In this document: piece after piece, positions 1 to 8,920 of the stretch
How positions within the stretch are numbered: the stretch's first letter is position 1
Layout of the letters: each line of letters begins with the position of its first letter
DNA from: JAEUIX01 sp964611125
Lineage (GTDB): Bacteria > Planctomycetota > Phycisphaerae > Phycisphaerales > UBA1924
DNA length: 64,000 bases
NCBI GenBank assembly: GCA_964611125.1
Contig: CAZSZO010000005.1
Location: forward strand, 62,001-126,000
Direction of reading: 5' to 3'
Notes under the pieces: generated by a model
Databases searched by the model: none
Seen by the model: only the letters and a program-made list of their open reading frames with translations
Told to the model about the DNA's origin: nothing
Translations under genes and position numbers: made by a program

Positions 1-1
1 C

Positions 2-1423
2 GCGATTTCCTTCGCGGTCTGCGCTGTGCTTAGTTGCTCCGTGTCCACAGCCAAGGCCCAGACCAACGGGTGCGTCCAGTGGACGCAGGTCAATACGCCG
101 TCGCGCCCGTCGCCCCGTTACGCCCAGCAGATGACCTTCGACAGCCGCCGCGGCGTGGTCGTGCTCTACGGCGGCAACATCGGCGGCTCCGCCGGCATCC
201 CTGTCTACAGCAATGAAACCTGGGAGTACAACGGCGCCACCTGGACCCAGCGCAACATTCCTAATCCTCCCCCAGCCCGCGGCACCGGCGCCATGATCTT
301 CGACGAGCGCCGCGGCGTCTGCGTGCTCTTCGGCGGCCAGAGCAGCACCTCCTACTTCGGCGACACCTGGGAGTACGACGGCGCCTCCTGGGTGCAGCGG
401 CAGCTCCCCGGTTCGACCCCGGTCCCACGCCTGAGCCACTTCATGGCCTATGACGTCAAGCGGGGCGTCAGCGTCCTCTTCGGCGGCTACGGCGGCTCGA
501 GCATTCCCGGGGCGCTCCTGGGCGACACCTGGGAGTACGACGGCCTGTCCTGGAACCGGCGCGAGCTCGCCTCGGCCCCGCTCCCCCGCGTCTCGGGCGG
601 GACCGCCTACGACGACATCCGCGGGCGCGTCGTCATGTTCGCCGGAGGCGGCGACTTCCGGGCCACCGCCGAGACCTGGGAGTTTGACGGCCAGAACTGG
701 ACCCTCCGCTTCAATAACGTCTCATTCTGGCGCATCACCCCGGCGATGTGCTTTGACAAGAGCCGCGGCGACGCCTTCGCCTTCGGCGGCATTCTCGGGA
801 ACATCCGCTTCGCAGATGAATTCGACTGGAACGGCGAGGCCTGGCGCAATTACGACAATCCAGGCCCCAACGGCCGCTCCGACTCGGTCGTCGTCTACGA
901 CACCCGCCGGATGCGGGCCGTGCTCTTCGGCGGTGAAAGCTCGCAGCCCGCCCGCTTGAACGACACCTGGGAGCTCCGCAACCTCAACCCCATCGTCATC
1001 GGCGCCGGCCCCGTCGCGCAGTCCGCCTCCGCGGGCGACCCGGTCACCTTCTCCGTGGCCGCTTCGGGGAGCGGGCTGACCTACCAGTGGCGGCGCGACT
1101 GCCGGGTCATCCCCGGGGCGGTGGGCAGTTCGCTCACCCTCACCGCGACCCACGCCGCCCAGGGTCTGTACGACGTGCTCGTCTCCAACACCTGCGGCAC
1201 GATCGTGAGCTCCAGCGCCGCCCTCGTGGTCAGCGGCCCGGGCGGGTGCGCCGCAGACTTCAACCGCGACGGCGTCCTCGATCCCGACGACCTGTCCGAT
1301 TATGTCGGTTGCTACTTCACCGGCTTCTGCCCGGCGGCCGTCGGCGCCGACTTCAACGCCGACAGCCTCATCAATCCCGATGACCTGTCGGACTACATCG
1401 GCGCCTACTTCAGCGGCTGCTGA
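2..1423 (+). CDS. Secreted kelch-repeat protein with Ig-like and dockerin-type C-terminus (5' partial)
   Basis: The frame is open to the window edge and encodes the end of a signal peptide (…SCSVSTAKAQ) before the mature protein, so the true start lies upstream and the GTG at 26 is internal. About six kelch-type blades follow, each pairing a RRGVVVLYGG-like strand with a DTWEYDGxxW strand (about bases 100-1000). Next comes an Ig-like domain with a YQWRR core and a YDVLVSNTCG strand (about 1010-1240). The last 55 residues are a paired dockerin-like module, DFNRDGVLDPDDLSDYVG and DFNADSLINPDDLSDYIG. Kelch propellers and Ig domains usually bind ligands; no catalytic residues are visible. The dockerin-type tail suggests anchoring to a surface partner, but no cohesin is present in the window. 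The same tail recurs in the next two genes. Confidence 0.85.
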   Translation, partial: AISFAVCAVLSCSVSTAKAQTNGCVQWTQVNTPSRPSPRYAQQMTFDSRRGVVVLYGGNIGGSAGIPVYSNETWEYNGATWTQRNIPNPPPARGTGAMIFDERRGVCVLFGGQSSTSYFGDTWEYDGASWVQRQLPGSTPVPRLSHFMAYDVKRGVSVLFGGYGGSSIPGALLGDTWEYDGLSWNRRELASAPLPRVSGGTAYDDIRGRVVMFAGGGDFRATAETWEFDGQNWTLRFNNVSFWRITPAMCFDKSRGDAFAFGGILGNIRFADEFDWNGEAWRNYDNPGPNGRSDSVVVYDTRRMRAVLFGGESSQPARLNDTWELRNLNPIVIGAGPVAQSASAGDPVTFSVAASGSGLTYQWRRDCRVIPGAVGSSLTLTATHAAQGLYDVLVSNTCGTIVSSSAALVVSGPGGCAADFNRDGVLDPDDLSDYVGCYFTGFCPAAVGADFNADSLINPDDLSDYIGAYFSGC

Positions 1424-1501
1424 ATGACTGCCTGACTGCCCGACCCGTTCCCTAGGCGGCCGACGACCGCAGGCTGAGCCTCCCCGATTGCGTCTTCACA
1501 C

Positions 1502-1545
1502 ACGACCAGACCAGCCTCCGAGGCTGGTCTGGTCGTCGTTCTGAA
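1502..1545 (+). terminator. Strong hairpin downstream of the kelch gene
   Basis: A perfect 16-bp stem (1502-1517 with 1521-1536, three-base loop) starts 78 bases after the stop codon. Only a weak T-rich stretch (CGTTCTG) follows. Stem strength and position between two plus-strand genes suggest a terminator, but the missing U tract leaves room for an mRNA-stabilising role. Confidence 0.55.
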
Positions 1546-1632
1546 GCTGCCCCGGCAATTTCCTTCGCCCCTCCGGCCGCGACCCCGCTCCTGATCTCCG
1601 GATCGCCCACGAGACATACACCGGAGGTTTCC

Positions 1633-3183
1633 ATGAGTCTTTCCCGCAGCCCTGTTTCCCGTCCCTTGTCGCCGAACCCCGCCGCACTGGCCGTCGCGTC
1701 GCTCGCCCTCGCGGCGGGCCTAGCAGTCAGTTCGGCCCAGGCCCAGAACACCTTTCACCGGTCGATCGGCACCCCGCAGTCGGAGACCGCCTATGAGGTC
1801 TCGCGCACCGATGACGGCGGCTTCGTCACCGTCGGGCGGATCGCGCCGAGTTTGACGGCCCCGGCCGACATCTATGTCGTCCGCTACGACGCCTGCGGCG
1901 ATCTGGTCTGGAGCTCGCTGATCGGCTCGGCGAACCAGCGGAATGACATCGGCCATTCGATCCGCCAGACCCGCGACGGCGGGTTCATCGTGGCCGCCGA
2001 GACCGACAGCATCTCCCAGCGGTTCGGCATCGCGCTCATCAAGCTCGCCCCGGACGGCAGCCCGCTGTGGAGCCGCGTCTACCCGGGCACGCCGAACCTC
2101 GATTCCCCCTCGGGCGTCGCGGTCCGCGAGCTCACCGATGGCTCGCTGGTGGTCAGCGGCCGTCTGCAACTCGGCGGCGGGATCATCAACGGCGTGCTCC
2201 ACCGCGTCGATCCGACCGGCGCCCCGCTCCAGCTCCGCCGCTACGGCGTGGGCGTCGGGGCCCCGGGCAACCTCAGCTTCACCGACTTCGTCGTCACCAC
2301 CAACGGCTTCGCCATCAGCGGGTGGACGCAGGACAACGCCAACGCCCAGACGAGGGCCTTCTTCATGCGGACCGACCCCGCTGGCGGCCCCCTGGGGGCC
2401 CGCACCTATACCGCGCCCGACCAGCCCACCACCGCCGACGCCATCATCGAACTGCCGGGCGGGTTCGGCCTGTCCGGCCGATTCGGCAACACCATCGTCC
2501 CGATCTCCCTTGGCGTTGTCCTGCGAATCGATCCCACCGGCGCCCCCGTCTGGCAACGCATCGTGCCCGAGTTCCGTCCCGGCTTCGCCGCCATCGCCAA
2601 CGACGACAACCAGTTCCTGGTCCTCGCCGGCACAACCAGCGGCGGCGCCGACGCCGGCATCCTCCAGTTCGATCTCGCCGGCAACCTCGTCCGCGGGATG
2701 CGCTACGGCGCAGCGCCTGCTGGCCGCACGCAGGGGCACGACGTGATCGAAATGCCAGGACGCCTCGGTTACGCGGCCGTTGGCGAGACCAACATGGCCC
2801 CGGGCGTCGGCCAGCAGGACATCCACTTCGTCCGCACCGACAACACACTGCGGAGCGGCTGCCGCGAGAACCCCAACTTCGTCGCCACGTTCGCCCAGCT
2901 GGTCGTCAACCAGCCGGTGGTCACGGTGACCCCCGAACAGGGCGTGCAGGAGTTCCCGATCTTCTTCCAGCGCCCCGACACCCGCAACTTCGCGTACTGC
3001 CGCGACTGCTGCCGGGCGGACTTCAACGGTGACGGCGTGGTCGACCCCGATGACCTCTCCGACTACATCGGCTGCTACTTCAGCACGCCCCCGTGCCCCC
3101 TGGCCGACATCAACAACGACAGCAATGTCGACCCCGACGACCTCTCTGACTACATCGGGATCTACTTCGCCGGCTGCCGCTGA
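1633..3183 (+). CDS. Secreted repeat (delta-60/propeller-like) protein with dockerin-type C-terminus
   Basis: A GGAGG ribosome site five bases before the ATG fixes the start. The 516-residue product opens with a signal peptide (hydrophobic ALAVASLALAAGLAV, cleavage after AQA-Q). The body is a repeating beta structure marked by DDGGFVTVGR, RDGGFIVAAE and DGSLVVSGRL, the pattern of delta-60-type propeller repeats. The C-terminus carries CRADFNGDGVVDPDDLSDYIG followed by a second DINNDSNVDPDDLSDYIG unit, nearly identical to the tails of the flanking genes. No enzymatic motif is visible. Export by the Sec pathway and the T2SS encoded at 30-45 kb is plausible but inferred. The function is unknown beyond that of a secreted or surface-anchored protein. 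Confidence 0.85.
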   Translation: MSLSRSPVSRPLSPNPAALAVASLALAAGLAVSSAQAQNTFHRSIGTPQSETAYEVSRTDDGGFVTVGRIAPSLTAPADIYVVRYDACGDLVWSSLIGSANQRNDIGHSIRQTRDGGFIVAAETDSISQRFGIALIKLAPDGSPLWSRVYPGTPNLDSPSGVAVRELTDGSLVVSGRLQLGGGIINGVLHRVDPTGAPLQLRRYGVGVGAPGNLSFTDFVVTTNGFAISGWTQDNANAQTRAFFMRTDPAGGPLGARTYTAPDQPTTADAIIELPGGFGLSGRFGNTIVPISLGVVLRIDPTGAPVWQRIVPEFRPGFAAIANDDNQFLVLAGTTSGGADAGILQFDLAGNLVRGMRYGAAPAGRTQGHDVIEMPGRLGYAAVGETNMAPGVGQQDIHFVRTDNTLRSGCRENPNFVATFAQLVVNQPVVTVTPEQGVQEFPIFFQRPDTRNFAYCRDCCRADFNGDGVVDPDDLSDYIGCYFSTPPCPLADINNDSNVDPDDLSDYIGIYFAGCR

Positions 3184-3242
3184 TCGGCGCCCCCTGACCC
3201 CGTCACACCCTCGGTGACCAAGGGACAATCACGCTCGCTCGC

Positions 3243-3277
3243 AAGGGCCCCGGCGCACGCCGGGGCCCTTTTCCTTT
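3243..3277 (+). terminator. Rho-independent terminator after the second dockerin gene
   Basis: A 12-bp GC-rich stem (3243-3254 with 3259-3270, loop GCAC) runs into TTTTCCTTT. It lies 60 bases after the stop codon at 3183. Stem plus U tract is the canonical intrinsic terminator form. Confidence 0.85.
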
Positions 3278-3464
3278 GAGCAGGGCCCCACGGAGACCGA
3301 GTCGCACTTACGCCCCGCCAGCACAATCCGCTCACGCGTGTATTTCGGGCTGCCGGGACCCCTCCTGCTGGCGTGGGCCTTCTCCGTCGCCGTCGACCCC
3401 GTGTGGGGCCGCGGCCGACGGGGGGGGAAGGCCCTCGAAAAGTCAAAGACGAAAGGACGTTCCA

Positions 3465-3919
3465 ATGCGATTCAATCCCTTGCTTGTGGCCGTTGCCGCG
3501 TGCTGCGGCCTTTCCCTGCCCGCCTTGGCGCAGACCGGGTACACCATCACGAGGGCGAGCCCATCGCGCTCGACGACCCCCGCTACAGCGACGCCGATTC
3601 GGACTCGCTGGTGATCAACGCCCTCACCCCCGACACCGCCGGGTTCTACTCCTGCATCGTGAGCAACATCTGCGGCCGCGTCGTGAGCGACTCGGCCCTG
3701 GTGCGGATCACCGGCGATGAGGGCGGCGGCGGCGGGCCGGACAACTGCCGCTCCGACTTCAACGACGACGGGTCCCTGGATCCCGACGATCTGAGCGACT
3801 TCATCGGGGGCTACTTCGCCACCGAGCAGAACCCCCGCGATGACTGGAACGACGATGGCGCGATCGACCCCGACGACCTCTCGGATTACATCTCCGATTA
3901 CTTCAGCGGCTGCCGCTGA
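3465..3919 (+). pseudogene. Frameshifted secreted Ig/dockerin protein
   Basis: An AAAGGACG ribosome site precedes the ATG at 3465, which opens a good signal peptide (MRFNPLLVAVAACC… ALAQ). That frame stops at 3614 after non-homologous residues. From about 3555 the homologous protein continues in another frame: GEPIALDDPRYSDADSDS, an Ig strand TAGFYSCIVSNICG, then the paired dockerin module DFNDDGSLDPDDLSDFIG and DWNDDGAIDPDDLSDYIS, ending at 3919. The signal peptide and mature domain are therefore out of frame by one base. The Ig domain also lacks the Trp-containing strand seen in the kelch gene at 2-1423, so part of the domain is deleted. Either this is a decayed paralogue or the GC-rich region holds a sequencing error. 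Programmed frameshifting is less likely because I see no slippery heptamer at the junction. Confidence 0.7.
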
Positions 3920-3987
3920 TCTCGGTTCTGAGGATGAGGATCGAGAGCTGAACCGGCTCGCCCCCCGACCTCCCCACACACACCACA

Positions 3988-4020
3988 CCCCCGGGTTGCC
4001 TCAACCCGGGGGTTTTCTTG
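3988..4020 (+). terminator. Rho-independent terminator ending the dockerin cluster
   Basis: An 11-bp stem CCCCCGGGTTG / CAACCCGGGGG (3988-3998 with 4002-4012, loop CCT) is followed directly by TTTTCTT. It lies 69 bases past the stop of the frameshifted dockerin gene. Confidence 0.85.
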
Positions 4021-4095
4021 CGCAGTGCCGCGCAGGCCGCGGCTCGCGGGCGCCCACTCTCGCCCCCCCGCCGCCTCCCGCCGCCCCTTCCCACC

Positions 4096-4132
4096 AAACA
4101 AAAGGGGCCGGCTCCCGAAGGAGACCGGCCCC
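4096..4132 (-). terminator. Rho-independent terminator of the metalloprotease gene
   Basis: Read on the minus strand, GGGGCCGG with an inner CTCC/GGAG extension is capped by a TTCG tetraloop, closes with CCGGCCCC and runs into TTTTGTTTGG. It starts 88 bases after the protease stop codon. Stem, tetraloop and U tract all fit an intrinsic terminator. Confidence 0.85.
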
Positions 4133-4219
4133 GGTGGGCTTCGTGCTTAATCGGCCGATGCTAGGCGCCGCCCAGCCCGGCGGGGCGACCGGTCACCGGT
4201 CGCCATCAGACATCAGCGG

Positions 4220-7200
4220 TCACCGGCCCCCGTCGCGCCAGGTCTCGCCATCGCGCCAGGTCTCGCCATCGGGCTGGGCGGCCGGGGCCGGGCTGACCGG
4301 CTTGCCATCCTGGCCCATGATGATGTAGACGATCCCGCCGCCGCCGCCGCCGATGCTGTCGGCGTTGTAGATGTACTGGGCGTCGAGAACCTTCTCGATG
4401 CGCTTGCTGGCCTCGCTGAGGTGGGCCTGGGTGTATGGATCGGCGCCGCCGCTCTTGATCGAACCGTCGATCTTGCCCTTGAGCTCCCGCAGCTTGGAGA
4501 CCGCGAGATTGCTCATGGCCTTGCCCGTCTCCCCGCGCAGGCCGCCGGGGAGGGAGAGGTCCATCAGCCGCTCGAGGTGCTCGCGCTGCAGGTTCCGCCG
4601 GATCGACGAGATCATCGGGTTGCGGGCCGAGTAGGAGCCGCCCGACTTGGTCTCGAGCTCGGTCCAGACCGCGCCGGTGATGGTGTCGATCACCTCTATC
4701 AGCGTGAGGGCGTCCTGGTCCTTGGCGACGCGGAACTCGTTGTCGAAGACCCGGCGCAGGCGCGTCGGGTTCATCAGCTGCGTGAGGGCCGCCGCCTGCA
4801 TGCCCGCGATCTGGTCGTGCACCGGCCACTCGGGGTTGGCCCGGCCCCCGCCCGGATCGTCGCGCCGGTCGGCGGTGAGATAGGTCAGCAGCTCGGGGGA
4901 AAGACCGAACTGATCCTCCCTGAAGGCCGTCTCGCAGACGAACTTGAGGGCCTCCCGCTGCTTCTCGACGGGCACCACCACGATCGGCGGGCGCCCGTTG
5001 GGATCGCCCTTGCGGTCGCGATGGACATACGCCGTGCCCACCCAGTTGGACATCACCGACACCGCGTTCATCTGCATGTTCAGGGTCAGGCTGTACCCGC
5101 GCCGAGCCCGGCTCCAGCTCTGACCGGGCTTGACGAACTTCTCGATGATCCGCGCCCGGCTGAACTTCGCCAGCTCCAGCTGGCTCTTGGCGTACTCCAG
5201 CGGGTCGGCGGCGAAGTCATATCTCCGGATCGTCGGGTCGGGCCCGGCGCCGTCGGCGTCCTCGTCGGAGCCGAAGGCCAGCTCCGGCTCGGCGACCCGC
5301 TTGAGCACTTCCTTGGGCTCCCCGAAGGTGTAGCCGTACTCAATCGCCCACATGTCGTAGGGGCCGATGTCGATGACGTTGTAGTCGCCCTGGAACTTGC
5401 CTTCGCCCACGACGATGTTCACCGGCACGTAGTCCATCACCGAGGTCGAATAGGGCTTCTTGCCCTTGAACTCCGGCGAGTTGATCTGGGACAGCGTGTA
5501 CGCCGAGGTGCCCTTGAAGTTGTGCCGCAGGCCCAGCGTGTGGCCCACCTCGTGAGCCGTCAGATCGGCCAGCGCCGCCCCGACGAACCACTCCGGGATG
5601 CCGTCGAGGAAGTCGCCCTTGTCCTCAGGCTTCTCGGCCTTCTTCTTGTCATCCTTCTTGGCCTTCTTGTCCTCGCCCTCGGGCTTGTCGTCCTTCTTGT
5701 CGTCCTCGGGCTGGCCCTCAAGCAGGTCCAGCAGCTCCAGGCTCATCCCCGCCACCGCCATGTCGAAGGCCTTGCCCTCGGCCAGCAGGCAGTCGCTTCC
5801 AGTGGCGCGGGCCCGCTGGCTCAGGAAACCCTCCTGCAACGTGTTGGCCGAGTCGCCCGCAAGGGCCCCGCCGAAGCGGGCCACACCCCGCTGCGCGGCC
5901 GAGGCCGCGCGCTTGGCCAGGATCAGCTCGCGCTGCTCCGGCGAAGCCAGGCGGATGCGCGGATCAAACTCCGGGTGGGCCTCCAGCCAGCCCATCGACT
6001 CCGGCGGGATCGACCGCATCGCGATATCGGGAATGATCTCGTTGGTCTGCGACCAGAAGTGGCGGATCCAGCCGTCGGTGAGGATCACGTCCGCGTCAAG
6101 GATCTGGCCCGTCAGGGGGTGGGTCCGGCTGGGCCCGATGGCCGTGCCGATGTCGTTGACCACCCAGCGGATGAAGTTGTACCGAACATCCTCGGGGTCC
6201 TTGTCCATGTGCTGGCCGGTGGCCTTGTCCTGGTAGTACACCTCGATGGCGTCCTTCAGGCCCACCTTCTCAAAGGCCTTGTTCCAGGAGAGCACGCCGT
6301 CGCGGATGTAGCGGCGGTAGCGCGTCGGCACCGTGTGCTCGACGTAATACACAAGCGCCGTCTTGGGCAGGCTCATCTTGAGCTTGGGCTCGGCCTTCTC
6401 AAAGTGCCAGCGGTTGATGTACCGCACCCACTTCTCGTCCTCCTTGAACTTGCCCAGGTCGCGGAACCACGTCCCGAAGTACCCCACCCGCTCGTCGGCG
6501 ACGCGCGTCTGGTACCCCGTGTTCTCCGGGATCACGCTGATCGAATAGTGATAGGTCTTCAGAACCCCGCCGCCCGCGGGCATCTCCCAGGCGATCTCGA
6601 CGTTCTTCGGGAACGCCTTCGACTTCTTGATCGTGGCCAGGGCCGCGTTGGCGCCACCCGCGCCCCCGCCGCCCATGAAGCCGCCGCCGCCGAAGAACCG
6701 GCCCACCTGGCCCGCCAGCAGGCCCCGCATATCGATCACCGGCCCGCCGCCAGGGCCCATCGCCAGAATCGGCACATCCAGCACCACCCGGTCGGTAAAG
6801 GCCCGCTCCAAGCCCGCCTTGCTCTCAAGGTCGCCCGTCGAACGGTTGGTGATCTGCGGCTCGATCAGCGCCAGCCGCTTGTCGTACCGCTTCCAGTAAA
6901 CGTACAGCTCAGGGCCCTGCAGCCCGGCATAGGGCTCGCCGCTGGCGATGGTCATCGCAAACAGAAACCGCTGCCGGCCAAAGTCTCGCGGCAGCTCCGC
7001 GAGCATCCCCTGGTCCTTGTCGCGGGTGTAGATCGTCCACATGCTGGCCTCGCCGTCGGCCGTCGAGACCACCTTGGTGTAGTCCTTGGTGACCTCGGCG
7101 AAGGGCGGGAAATCCGGCCGCTTCTCCGCGTCGCCGCCCGGAATCGCCAGACCGCCCGGACCCCGGCCCGGGGGGGGTGGGGGCGGGGAACCGTCTTGCG

Positions 7201-7297
7201 CGCTGGTCGAAACCGAGAAGACCGAGCCGGCCGCCAGAACCAGCACCGCCGCGCCCAGCCAATACACCTGTCCGCCATTGCCGCTGCCGCTGCTCAT
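4220..7297 (-). CDS. Secreted zinc-dependent metalloprotease (DUF5117/M10-like gluzincin-metzincin type)
   Basis: The chosen ATG at 7297 has AAGGAG seven bases upstream and opens a signal peptide (YWLGAAVLVLAAGSVF… STSAQD). The open frame extends 80 codons further upstream, but that stretch lacks coding character. The 1025-residue product has the zinc-binding helix HEVGHTLGLRHN at about residues 581-592, with three His ligands and the catalytic Glu. This matches the large secreted bacterial zinc-dependent metalloproteases that carry DUF5117/DUF5118-type N-terminal domains. A Lys/Asp-rich linker (about residues 525-565) precedes the catalytic region. The C-terminus ends in a short duplicated DGETWR tail encoded by a tandem DNA repeat. 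Substrate unknown. It sits downstream of tyrS on the same strand with a 260-base gap and has its own terminator. Confidence 0.88.
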   Translation of the reverse strand: MSSGSGNGGQVYWLGAAVLVLAAGSVFSVSTSAQDGSPPPPPPGRGPGGLAIPGGDAEKRPDFPPFAEVTKDYTKVVSTADGEASMWTIYTRDKDQGMLAELPRDFGRQRFLFAMTIASGEPYAGLQGPELYVYWKRYDKRLALIEPQITNRSTGDLESKAGLERAFTDRVVLDVPILAMGPGGGPVIDMRGLLAGQVGRFFGGGGFMGGGGAGGANAALATIKKSKAFPKNVEIAWEMPAGGGVLKTYHYSISVIPENTGYQTRVADERVGYFGTWFRDLGKFKEDEKWVRYINRWHFEKAEPKLKMSLPKTALVYYVEHTVPTRYRRYIRDGVLSWNKAFEKVGLKDAIEVYYQDKATGQHMDKDPEDVRYNFIRWVVNDIGTAIGPSRTHPLTGQILDADVILTDGWIRHFWSQTNEIIPDIAMRSIPPESMGWLEAHPEFDPRIRLASPEQRELILAKRAASAAQRGVARFGGALAGDSANTLQEGFLSQRARATGSDCLLAEGKAFDMAVAGMSLELLDLLEGQPEDDKKDDKPEGEDKKAKKDDKKKAEKPEDKGDFLDGIPEWFVGAALADLTAHEVGHTLGLRHNFKGTSAYTLSQINSPEFKGKKPYSTSVMDYVPVNIVVGEGKFQGDYNVIDIGPYDMWAIEYGYTFGEPKEVLKRVAEPELAFGSDEDADGAGPDPTIRRYDFAADPLEYAKSQLELAKFSRARIIEKFVKPGQSWSRARRGYSLTLNMQMNAVSVMSNWVGTAYVHRDRKGDPNGRPPIVVVPVEKQREALKFVCETAFREDQFGLSPELLTYLTADRRDDPGGGRANPEWPVHDQIAGMQAAALTQLMNPTRLRRVFDNEFRVAKDQDALTLIEVIDTITGAVWTELETKSGGSYSARNPMISSIRRNLQREHLERLMDLSLPGGLRGETGKAMSNLAVSKLRELKGKIDGSIKSGGADPYTQAHLSEASKRIEKVLDAQYIYNADSIGGGGGGIVYIIMGQDGKPVSPAPAAQPDGETWRDGETWRDGGR
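4236..4270. repeat. Short tandem repeat in the 3' end of the metalloprotease gene
   Basis: Two adjacent copies of GCGCCAGGTCTCGCCATC-like sequence encode the duplicated Gly-Glu-Thr-Trp-Arg-Asp tail. The unit keeps the reading frame, so copy number could change without truncating the enzyme. Confidence 0.6.
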
Positions 7298-7557
7298 ACG
7301 CACTCCTTCGACCCTTTCCAACGGGTCCGCCTGTGGTCTCGCCCCGGTTGCAACCCCCCGGGGGCACGCCCGCCGGGGCAAGGGGAATCTCCCAGGAGAT
7401 GCGCGAACGCGCCCGCTCCTGTCCGGCCTGTCCGGTCGGAATGGCGAGTCTAACCAGAACCCGCCCGTCCGGTCACCGGTGCTACCGCCCGCTGGCTGAA
7501 AGGTCGCAGCCCGACCGGCCCGCCCTAACGCCCTCATTCCCTCAGCCCAACAGGGTC

Positions 7558-8889
7558 TCAGGCCCAGCGGGTGACGTGCCAGTTCTTCTTGCCCCGCCGC
7601 AGCAGGATGACCGACCCGTGCAGCAGGTGTTTGGTGGTCAGTCGGTCTGAGACGCCCGCCTTCACCCCATTGACGCTGACCGACCCCTCCTGCAACGACT
7701 GGCGGGCCTGGCTCTTGCTCTGGGCCAGCGACGTCTGGGCCAGCACGTCGACCAGGGGGGCGCCTTCGCCCTCCAGTGACGCCAGCGGGTGCTGGCTGGC
7801 CGGCGCCGCGCTGAAAACCTCGTCGAGCAATGGCCCCGGGAGGTCCGCCACATCCCCGCTGAACAGCGCGGCGGAGGCCTTCTCGGCCCGCAGCCGCTCG
7901 GTCTCGCCGTGCAGCATGTCCACCACCGCGCGGGCCAGCGTCCGCTGGGCCAGGCGCGGGCCGGGGTCGGCCGCGTGCTGCACCATGACCGCCGCGACCT
8001 GCTCCTGTGACTGAAACGTGAACGTCTTCAGGAACCGTTCCACGTCGTCATCGGGAATGTTGAACAGAAACTGATAAAGCGCGTACGGGCTGGTGCGGTC
8101 AGCGGTCAGCCAGATCGTCCCCGATTCGGTCTTGCCGTACTTGGTTCCGTCGGCCTTGGTCAGCAGCGGCGTGGTCAGGCCGAAGACCAGCGGCGACCCG
8201 CTTTCGACCGGGGCGTCGCCCGCCGCGGGCTCCACCCGGCCAGAAACTCGGCGGATGAGATCGGTCCCGGCGACGATGTTGCCCCACTGGTCGCTGGCGC
8301 CCATCTGCAGCGTGACCCCGGCGTGCTGGTGCAGGTGCTGGAAGTCATACGCCTGCAGAATCATGTAGCTGAACTCGGTGTAGCTGATCCCCTGCTCGCG
8401 GTTGTTCAGCCGCTCGCGAACCGAGTCCTTCTGGATCATCTGGTTCACCGAGAAGTGCTTGCCGATGTCCCGGAGCGCATCGAGGTAGCTGATCTTCCCG
8501 AGCCAGTCGAGGTTGTTCACGATCTTCGCCCGGTTCGCAACCCCCTCCGAGAAATCCAGCACGCGCGCGAAGATCCGCTTCTGGCTCTCCACGTTCGCAG
8601 CGACCTGCTCGGCCGACCGCAGTTCACGCTCCGCCGATTTGCCCGACGGATCCCCGATCAGCCCCGTTCCCCCGCCGGCGAGCACGATCGGCGCGTGACC
8701 GGCCCGCTGAAAGAACGCCAGCAGCATGATCGGCACCAGGTTGCCGATCGTCAGCGAGTCGGCCGTCGGGTCGAAGCCGATGTACGCCCGCCGGGCGCCC
8801 GTGGAGAGGTGGTCGCGCAGGCCCGCTTCATCGGTGCACTGGTGAATAAGCCCGCGCCAGGTCAGTTCAGAGACGAAATCGGTGGCCAT
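7558..8889 (-). CDS. tyrS: Tyrosine--tRNA ligase
   Basis: TyrRS attaches tyrosine to tRNA-Tyr in the cytoplasm. The 443-residue product (ATG at 8889, MATDFVSEL) fits the bacterial TyrRS length of about 420. It shows the class I Rossmann start YIGFDPTADSL, the region GGGTGLIGDPSGKSAER, the tyrosine and tRNA-binding core and the signature KADGTKYGKTESG in place of KMSKS. A C-terminal S4 RNA-binding domain follows (LQEGSVSVNGVKAGVSDR). The HIGH motif reads TIGN, so both its His positions are replaced, which is unusual. The cyclase gene ends 31 bases upstream on the same strand, so the two may be co-transcribed. Confidence 0.95.
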   Translation of the reverse strand: MATDFVSELTWRGLIHQCTDEAGLRDHLSTGARRAYIGFDPTADSLTIGNLVPIMLLAFFQRAGHAPIVLAGGGTGLIGDPSGKSAERELRSAEQVAANVESQKRIFARVLDFSEGVANRAKIVNNLDWLGKISYLDALRDIGKHFSVNQMIQKDSVRERLNNREQGISYTEFSYMILQAYDFQHLHQHAGVTLQMGASDQWGNIVAGTDLIRRVSGRVEPAAGDAPVESGSPLVFGLTTPLLTKADGTKYGKTESGTIWLTADRTSPYALYQFLFNIPDDDVERFLKTFTFQSQEQVAAVMVQHAADPGPRLAQRTLARAVVDMLHGETERLRAEKASAALFSGDVADLPGPLLDEVFSAAPASQHPLASLEGEGAPLVDVLAQTSLAQSKSQARQSLQEGSVSVNGVKAGVSDRLTTKHLLHGSVILLRRGKKNWHVTRWA

Positions 8890-8920
8890 AGCGCGGCAAG
8901 CGTATCGCCGCGCGCGCCCA

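Larger units (their letters stand above)
3920..4219. other. Convergent intergenic region with two terminators
   Basis: This 300-base stretch separates the plus-strand dockerin cluster from the minus-strand protease gene. It contains one intrinsic terminator for each direction (3988-4020 plus, 4096-4132 minus). I see no open frame with coding character. Confidence 0.7.

Noticed and set aside
4421..7453. Open frame of about 1010 codons on the plus strand, antisense to the metalloprotease gene
   Set aside because: High GC content removes stops from antisense frames. Its translation shows no domain or signal, while the minus-strand protease has a ribosome site, signal peptide and zinc motif.
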